Shown here piece after piece: positions 40,800-47,076 of a DNA stretch of 47,076 bases (the stretch's first letter is position 1; the number at the start of each line of letters is the position of its first letter). The DNA is taken from positions 1 to 47,076 of the forward strand of contig JAUCBJ010008035.1 in assembly GCA_032718475.1 (NCBI GenBank), in the 5' to 3' direction. The notes below the pieces were generated by a model, which was given only the letters and a program-made list of their open reading frames with translations, was not told the origin of the DNA and searched no databases. Both the position numbers and the translations under genes were made by a program. Source of the DNA: Nemertoderma westbladi (taxonomy: Eukaryota > Xenacoelomorpha > Nemertodermatida > Nemertodermatidae).

Positions 40800-40941
40800 T
40801 AGAACTTCGATTCCTTATTAGTTTAAATACTGTGCCCTAGAAACTGCTGTTGTGATAGTTATACCTGATTAGCCCATTAAAAATTCTTCATTATAAAACA
40901 ATGGAATGTAATGTTGCACTTTTAAAACAATATGCCTACCT

Positions 40942-41239
40942 AATAAATTACATGGAACAGGAAAGGTCCGATTTTAAATGAGATATAAGATAAAATATTA
41001 CCAAGTACTGTATTGCCACACATTAAATTCAATTTCTGATCTGAGGTGACAACATGTATTTATCTATATATATACATCTATATATACACAACATATGTTA
41101 TATTTTTAATATGATTGTTTTATGTTGAAAAATTGTAAATATTTTCATTCTTATATAAGTATAATATAATAATACTCAAGGGACTGAAGCAACGAACAGC
41201 TATTTTTTTCGCTATTTTTTTGTGAAAAATATTAATAAA
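40942..41239 (+). terminator. Candidate polyadenylation signals of the CFAP43-like gene
   Basis: AATAAA occurs at 40,942-40,947 and again at 41,234-41,239. The second is followed by a GT-rich stretch (TTGTTTAATTGTGGCTGT) that suits a downstream element. This would give a 3' UTR of about 0.15-0.45 kb. Confidence 0.5.
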
Positions 41240-41700
41240 CTTGTTTAATTGTGGCTGTCAATACAGTTCAACATTATGTCCAGAAATCGAAGTGGATAAG
41301 ACATTTGGAGAAACCAAATCAAATTGTTTGGCGGTCTTTGATCTACTACTATAGGTAATGAGAGAGCAAACTTGTAAAATTGTTAACGTTTTTTCAAAGG
41401 TTAATTAATTAATGCGTAGTTTAATAATGTAACAAAACATTGAACCCGGGTAGATGATATTTTAATCCTAACGTTAAAAAATTACTAAATTACCTTTGAA
41501 AATAAATAACATTTATTTACTATCCATAAAAACTTTAATAATTACACAATATTATAATTATTATAAAATTGAAATTAATTTATCTTTCTATAGAATCATA
41601 TAAATAATTAATTTTATTATTGGGTTTGTCTAGTTCATTTGTCAAATATTCTGTTCCCAATGTACACATTCATTGTCAGTTTATTTTAAGGAATTTTTGT
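41240..41700. other. AT-rich intergenic DNA
   Basis: No gene, RNA or clear repeat is seen. Confidence 0.4.
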
Positions 41701-41709
41701 AAATAATTT

Positions 41710-41986
41710 CGCCCATTTGAAGAATACCAGGATTTTACTTTTCGGTCAACTTTTTATTGGAATTTTATATATGAAGATTTTTATTCTTTTTTAATTTATC
41801 TTTATTAAGTGTTCATAGTGCTTATTTCTGTCTTATAACCTGTACATATACTAATTCGTTTATTGTTTTGGTTAGATTCAGCCCTTCTGTAACCTGTTTT
41901 TTTGGTGAAAACCTGGTATTCTTCACATGGGGGTAACTGCAAAGTGAAATATAACGGCAGAAAGTATGGTATTCTTCACATGGGCC
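41710..41986. mobile_element. MITE family A, copy 1 (277 bp), 8-bp target duplication
   Basis: Terminal inverted repeats read GCCCATTTGAAGAATACCA on the left and TGGTATTCTTCACATGGGC on the right. The flanks carry a perfect 8-bp duplication, AATAATTT, at 41,702-41,709 and 41,987-41,994. The right end has one extra internal TIR copy about 54 bp from the terminus. There is no coding capacity. The 8-bp duplication points to a hAT-like or similar transposase acting in trans. Confidence 0.9.
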
Positions 41987-42154
41987 AATAATTTGTAATA
42001 ACAATAATACAATTGTAGAATATTATATATATTAGCTGTTATCTGAGTTCCAGAACTTCTCATGAAAATATAGACCCATCAGGTGATCGTGTAACGAACG
42101 AGTTTGTATTCGAGATTAGAAGTTTAATATATTGAATATCGCGAGTTCATATAA

Positions 42155-42245
42155 CACTGGCGAATTGTGGTTTAGATTACCCAGTGGTCAGAACGTCTGT
42201 ATGGTAACCTGAAGGTTGTAAGTTAGAGTCTTAGTCCAGTCAAAG
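42155..42245 (+). mobile_element. Decayed tRNA-derived SINE head
   Basis: The sequence resembles the tRNA-like head of many invertebrate SINEs. CCCAGTGGTCAGAACGTCTG falls at the A-box position. GAAGGTTGTAAGTTAGAGTC lies at the B-box position, about 35 bp later (GTTAGAGTC for GTTCGAGTC). It cannot fold into an intact tRNA. The body and tail are not clear. Confidence 0.5.
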
Positions 42246-43060
42246 AAAATGGTTGGGTTGAGAAAGTATTACTTTGAGAATTAGAATGGTGTTAACCCTT
42301 TGTTGCACTTGTTGCTTTTAAGCAACAGCTCTATTATCGGTCTTATCTCATAGAAAAATCCAATCATCCAACTGCGCCCCCATCAGTGCAGTGACCTTAT
42401 TGGGCTCCTTCAGCGCAGCTGCTAAATCGCCTTACCGTATTAAAAAAACCGTTGCGGTTGCAAATACATACCATACGTGAAGAAGCACTGAAATATTATG
42501 TTTATTATTTAACATATATATAAGGCTATTGATAATAACTAATCGCAATAAATAATGTTAAATCAGGCGGAGAGTACTGTGTAACAGCTATATTCTTAGT
42601 GCTTACATAAGATTAGTATTGCAATTTTTATGAATTTATTTATATTTTATTGAAATATACGCACATATGGATGGGAGCTAATTCTCATCCGTATCAAGAA
42701 AGAGATTTGTTCCAATAGGATTAGTAGGATTAGAGAGAAAGTTGATGAGTCTACACCACTCCATCGACATCACATCCCCTTTCACGACGTTCTTACTTTA
42801 GTTTACGTCCCCTAAACATACATTAATATTCGATCCGTCATATTAACAATGTTTTTTCTTGACAGCCATGATATTCTTCTCAAAGTTCTTAACTTCGAAG
42901 TGAAATATTACAAATAGCGGTAAATTTCAATACAATTCCATGGATAAAAACATTATACATTAAATTACGCTAACTTTAAATTTCAATGTTTTTTACTAAC
43001 TCATGAGTATATATTGGTTGGTGTTATCTTGGTGGTTTATGGCATCACGAATGGCTCAAA
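42246..43060. other. Non-coding DNA
   Basis: Mixed-composition and AT-rich sequence with no supported feature. Confidence 0.35.
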
Positions 43061-43061
43061 T

Positions 43062-44400
43062 TCCAATGTACATTCAATCATCAATCAACTTACAATTGAA
43101 TTACAATTCAATATAAATATTGAAATAAATTGAATTATATTGCAATATTGTAATATTATTGTAACATAAATATTGCAATATATAATTCAAGATGAAAACA
43201 GCTGTTTCATCAGTTGTTACCTAGGCAACCAGAGTACCAAGGCATTCTTTCAAGAGCTGAAGTGTAGGCTACAATTACTACAAAGGCCATCGTAAATACA
43301 TTGTATTACAATGCATTGTAATAAGGCCATTGTAATACGATGATCTTGGACTAGCCTTCCTTGCTGTCTTAGCCTTTATGGCTGTAGACATACAGACATA
43401 CACAGCCATTGCATTACACTGTTACAGGTACCCCAGGGGTACCCATACTTAATATTGAATTGAATTGAATGTTTATTTTTTACCCATATACAATATATAA
43501 ATTGAATGCACACACATAAAGTATAATTCTATAATTATTGTCAATATAACATATAGGTAAAGGAGGCGAAGCTAAATAGCATGGCTAGTGAACGGCTGCC
43601 TGCCAGGGAGGGTGGATGGATATTTAAAAAACACACAAGGGGCGGGACAGGGGTATTAGTTAGATTAGGATAGGGTTTGATGGATAGGAGGTTTTAATAT
43701 TGCTTGTAAGAGCCTGCAGGTAGCAGTACCCAAAGCAGAAAATATTCTGAGATTCGATTTTGTCACTCTGGTTGCCTAGGTAACTGATGACGGGCTTGAA
43801 ACAGCTAATTTCATCTTGAATTATATATTGCAATATTGATGTTACAATAATATTGGAATATAATTAAATATATTCTGGCAATATTTATATTGGAATTTAT
43901 TTAATTATATTGCAGTATAATTTATTTATTTCATATTTATATTGAATTGTAATTCAATGTAAGCTGATTGATTCGCCCATGTGAAGAATACCAGGATTTT
44001 ACTTTTCGGTCAACTTTTTATTGGAATTTTATATATGAAGATTTTTGTTCTTTTTTAATTTATCTTTATTAAGTGTTCTATAGCGCTTATTTCTGTCTTA
44101 TAACCTGTACATATACTAATTCGTTTATTGTTTTGGTTAGATTCAGCCCTTCTGTAACCTGGGTTTTTGGTGAAAACCTCGTATTCTTCACATGGGAGTA
44201 AGTGCAAAGTGAAATATAACGGCAGAAAGTCTGGTATTCTTCACATGGGGGGTAACTGCAAAGTGAAATATAACGGCAGAAAGTCTGGTATTCTTCACAT
44301 GGGGGGTAACTGCAAAGTGAAATATAACGGCAGAAAGTCTGGTATTCTTCACATGGGCCGATTGATTTCAATAATAAAACTGATTGAATGTATAAATATT
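43062..44400. mobile_element. Large inverted-repeat element, with MITE A inserted in its right arm
   Basis: The left arm (about 43,062-43,240) is mirrored by the right arm (about 43,760-43,973, continuing at about 44,380-44,400). Shared landmarks include ATCAATCA.CTTAC..TTGAATT, TGCAATATATAATTCAAGATGA, AACAGCTG.TTC and GTTACCTAGGCAACCAGAGT. These occur in opposite orientation and are diverged. The arms are about 180 bp and the interior about 500 bp, without an ORF. MITE A (43,974-44,359) interrupts the right arm, since the mirror sequence (GATTGAATGTA) resumes beyond it. The outer boundaries are approximate. It is a foldback/MITE-type relic. Confidence 0.65.
43974..44359. mobile_element. MITE family A, copy 2 (386 bp), with reiterated right terminus
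   Basis: It has the same left end as copy 1 and the same inner sequence. The flanking 8-bp duplication is GATTGATT at 43,966-43,973 and 44,360-44,367. At the right end a 54-bp module ending in the TIR sequence is repeated three times, so the TIR-like TGGTATTCTTCACATGGG occurs at about 44,180 (one mismatch), 44,233, 44,287 and 44,341. Copy 1 has only one module. Open frames across the repeats are artefacts. Confidence 0.93.
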
Positions 44401-44479
44401 GGATGTAGACTGTCATTGTACTTTATAAATCGCGTTCCAATTTTTTTCAAATGCATTGCCGTCAACGGTAGACTTTATA

Positions 44480-45200
44480 CCAGATAATCGCATAGACGGC
44501 CATGACAATCTTTCTTAAAACATCGGACCAATTATATCTTCTAACCTCGTTCCAGTAATAGTTTCTAAATGTCGTTCCAACTTTCCGTGCCAGACAGCCA
44601 GACTAGATTATAGACTGGGCTACTATGCAGATAGCCACGGTGGAAGTATCAACTCACATTCAGCAATATGAAGATCATATTGGATCTTTGCATAGCTGTC
44701 TGGTGTAGCCCAGAGGTGAATGTACTGAGCTAAAGGGCTTTCCATCCAATTCTAACAATGAATGATAGTGCATTGATTGGTTTAGTACGTTACGTATGAG
44801 TGTTTTAATTGCTCAAAATCGTATCGTATAATTATTGTATTTGTTAATAATATTTTAATTAATTGAATCACTGCGCTGATTCTTACGGAAGTATATTTTA
44901 TTTTGTTTTTCTATAATTAAAAAGTTTAAAAAATAATTAAGGAAATAATAGTGCCCCATAGAATTTAAAGTGTAAAGTAAGGTTTAAACGAAAACGCTAG
45001 CAAAAAAAGTCGATTTAAAATATAGCAACTTCTCAATTCCATGTTATAAATAGTATATTATTACTGTATTACAATTAACATTTACTTTTCTTTTCTATTC
45101 GATATATCTGAAATCATTCACAAGGCTAGGAAAATGCCTTTTTTAAAGTAATTGTTACAGTATATCTAATTTATTCATTTACCAATATATTTTCAAAATT
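44480..45200. other. AT-rich non-coding DNA
   Basis: No feature is supported. Confidence 0.35.
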
Positions 45201-45208
45201 ATGTCACA

Positions 45209-45513
45209 ATTGTCCGGATACTTACTAGGACAATTCGGTCCCAAAAAATCCATATTACAGTATTGGTCGAATTAAATTAAATTAAGCTATTAATTTATTA
45301 GCTATTTATTCTTGAATTCATATATATTAATATAGGCTAAATAAGTAGCTAGATATTTGCAATTCAATTTTCCTAGTATTTTGTTTTTTGTCCTAATTAT
45401 GTTTCTATCAGGAAACGGGCAATTCGGTCCCGGACAATTTGGTCCCATTTATTTAGTGTTTTGGGACCGAATTGCCCGGGTCCGAATTGTCCGGAATCGA
45501 ATTGTCCTACATC
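45209..45513. mobile_element. Inverted-repeat cluster of GGACAATTCGGTCCC modules
   Basis: The module occurs at 45,228-45,242, then twice more near 45,417-45,446 (with one-base variants). It then appears in the opposite orientation as GGGACCGAATTGCCC and TCCGAATTGTCC between 45,463 and 45,508. The outermost modules could be terminal inverted repeats of a DNA element of about 300 bp with repetitive ends. No ORF and no clear target duplication is seen. Confidence 0.6.
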
Positions 45514-45519
45514 CACCAA

Positions 45520-46350
45520 AACAATAAACGATAATAATCACTTATATAAAAATAATTACTTTTTACCAATGGGGTCCACAAATGTTTGCAATGGGGCCCT
45601 TAAGTTCGGACTGCAAGGGGCCCGAAAATCCATAATCCGTCCCTGGTTAAATACCGGTATAACGTATTGTATACCGATGTAGTACAGTAATACTGTACGG
45701 CTACTGAATTATTAACCCTATTAAACCCTATTGACCCCCCCCCCGTAGTTTTTTTATTATAATTCTGAAATCTGAAATTTTATGACTTTTCCTAAAAATC
45801 TATTGTCTTCCTAGTAGTGAAAACCGTTTTCAAAAATATTGGGTAGTTTTCGAGTTATAGCACCATTTTTTAACCCTACTTTTGGCACTTTTTTTGAGAC
45901 GTTTTTTAAAATTACATTTCATTAAATATGAATTATAACATCTCTATTTTTGATTTACACCGGTTTTATGGTGTTAGCAAATGGATGTAATTCATATAAA
46001 TTTATTTAGAAATTTCAAACTTCTTTTTTTCGGCGGGTGCCAAATTTTGGTGCCCGCACCAAATTTTGAAATAAGTCAATTTTGTAAATTGATTGTTTGA
46101 AACTTGTTTTTTACGCAATTGGGGTTTTTTGGGGTTCTGGTTTCGATGAAATATATACGAGTTGCACCAAGCGTATCAAACTTGTAGTTTCCGTTGCTGC
46201 GTGCAAATTTTTGTGCTACAGTAAGCACGAAATTTTGAAATCCATTTAATAGATAAAATTGCTTGTGACTGTTTATTTCTTGCGTTTTAGAGGTATATGG
46301 CTGTTCTGAATTCAATGGAATATATAATTATCGAGCTAGACATCTCAAAC
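45520..46350. other. Non-coding DNA with a short poly(dC) tract
   Basis: A run of 10 C lies at 45,735-45,744. Beyond it is AT-rich sequence with several AAATTTTG-type near-palindromes (46,030-46,240). No gene is called. Confidence 0.4.
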
Positions 46351-46352
46351 TT

Positions 46353-47076
46353 TGTTCGCGCTTTTAGACCTTTGGCAGTTTAACCCACCAAACTAAGATG
46401 TCTTCTAGATATTAAATCAGTTTTTAGTATATGACACGTATTTGATTCACTACACTAGTCGAAACCAATCCGTGCGCGACCATTCACCCGCTGGAGATTC
46501 CCGGGAGATTGGGTTCGACGGTTTAATTTTGTTGCTATGTAAGCCTAATGTATTATTCGACTGACAGTATTATATAATCTCTGACAATATTATTCACCTT
46601 CGGGAATATTAACAGTTCCTTTAGGACGTGGCGCTTTATCTATATAAACAGAGTTATGACTTAAACTACTCACAACGATATGGTTTAATTATAATTCACA
46701 TATATGGCGCATTCTTTAGGAATGCTTCTTTAACAGACTCACTCATACACAATGCTGCACAATACTGCACACTAATTTGCCAATCTTCACTGATTTTAGT
46801 CACATATAAAAGGAACACAGACTGAATCATGTAGGGTCTATCAAATAACATTAGATTCACTTCAAACCACTTTAACATAAGTCACAATCGTTATTGGTAA
46901 CCTTTCTCTCTTACCTTCGGTATATCATGAATATTGGGTTTCGGGGTTATTTATCGTTATTCCAAATATAATAATTCATCAACCATGTTATGAAGAACTG
47001 ACAGTAAATAGCAGTATAAAACAACAATGAAAACACTGATAGTTATGAGTTTACAATGTTTCAGCAGTCAGTATGT
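46353..47076 (-). repeat. Third, diverged LTR of the same BEL/Pao family (runs off the window)
   Basis: From 46,353 (TGTTCGCGC) the sequence aligns along 14,291 to about 14,965, with roughly 5% mismatches and a few single-base indels by eye. Similarity is lost near 47,020, after AGTAAATAGCAGTATAA. Orientation is the same as the complete element's LTRs. It is either a solo LTR or the 3' LTR of an older element continuing to the right. Confidence 0.9.

Noticed and set aside
44087-44416. Repetitive 109-codon frame with CEEYQTFCRYISLC repeats
   Set aside because: The repeats are translations of the 54-bp MITE modules, and both strands give open frames by the same artefact.

Overview
This is a eukaryotic window, almost certainly from a ciliated invertebrate animal. 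It has an AT-rich background, long poly(dG)/poly(dC) tracts, many mobile-element remnants and a full-length cilium/flagellum gene. The palindromes TAGGCCTA and TACCGGTA recur far more often than chance would give. I lean weakly towards an echinoderm or other marine invertebrate, but no sequence feature settles the taxon.

Layout. Positions 1-6.7 kb hold repeat debris: broken non-LTR retrotransposon (LINE) pieces, a LINE-like 3' tail, and a very homogeneous 65-bp x 10 tandem array. At 6.7-8.3 kb, minus strand, is an intact intronless glycerophosphodiester phosphodiesterase of the GPCPD1/GDE5 type. Positions 8.4-14.3 kb are AT-rich with a LINE 3' remnant, a small inverted-repeat element and short tandem repeats. 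Positions 14,291-31,439 are one nearly intact, very young BEL/Pao LTR retroelement in minus orientation, 17.1 kb long. Its two 1,249-bp LTRs differ at only two positions and it is flanked by a perfect 5-bp target duplication. Positions 31.4-35.7 kb are repeat-rich non-coding DNA. At 35.8-40.8 kb, plus strand, is an intact intronless 1,678-codon CFAP43-like gene (ciliary WD-repeat/coiled-coil protein). Positions 40.8-47.1 kb hold nested inverted-repeat elements, a decayed tRNA-type SINE head, an inverted-repeat cluster and a third, diverged LTR of the same BEL family running off the window.

The most unusual object is the BEL/Pao element. Besides a normal gag-protease-RT-RNase H-integrase frame (interrupted by one in-frame TGA inside integrase), it carries about 2.5 kb of extra coding sequence between pol and the 3' LTR, where an env gene would sit. 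This module has a 97-codon ORF that contains a correctly phased U UUA AAC heptamer, the classic -1 ribosomal frameshift site. That heptamer leads into a second frame, which ends in TGA directly followed by the ATG of a 602-codon ORF. The 602-codon ORF has three zinc-knuckle-like motifs and no obvious membrane segment. A further overlapping -1 frame encodes a Pro-rich, very basic tail. I do not recognise this module as a known envelope or accessory protein. It is the best candidate for something undescribed.

The two host genes are not obviously functionally linked, and the rest is explained by layered transposon insertion: BEL into a LINE remnant, and a MITE into a larger inverted-repeat element.
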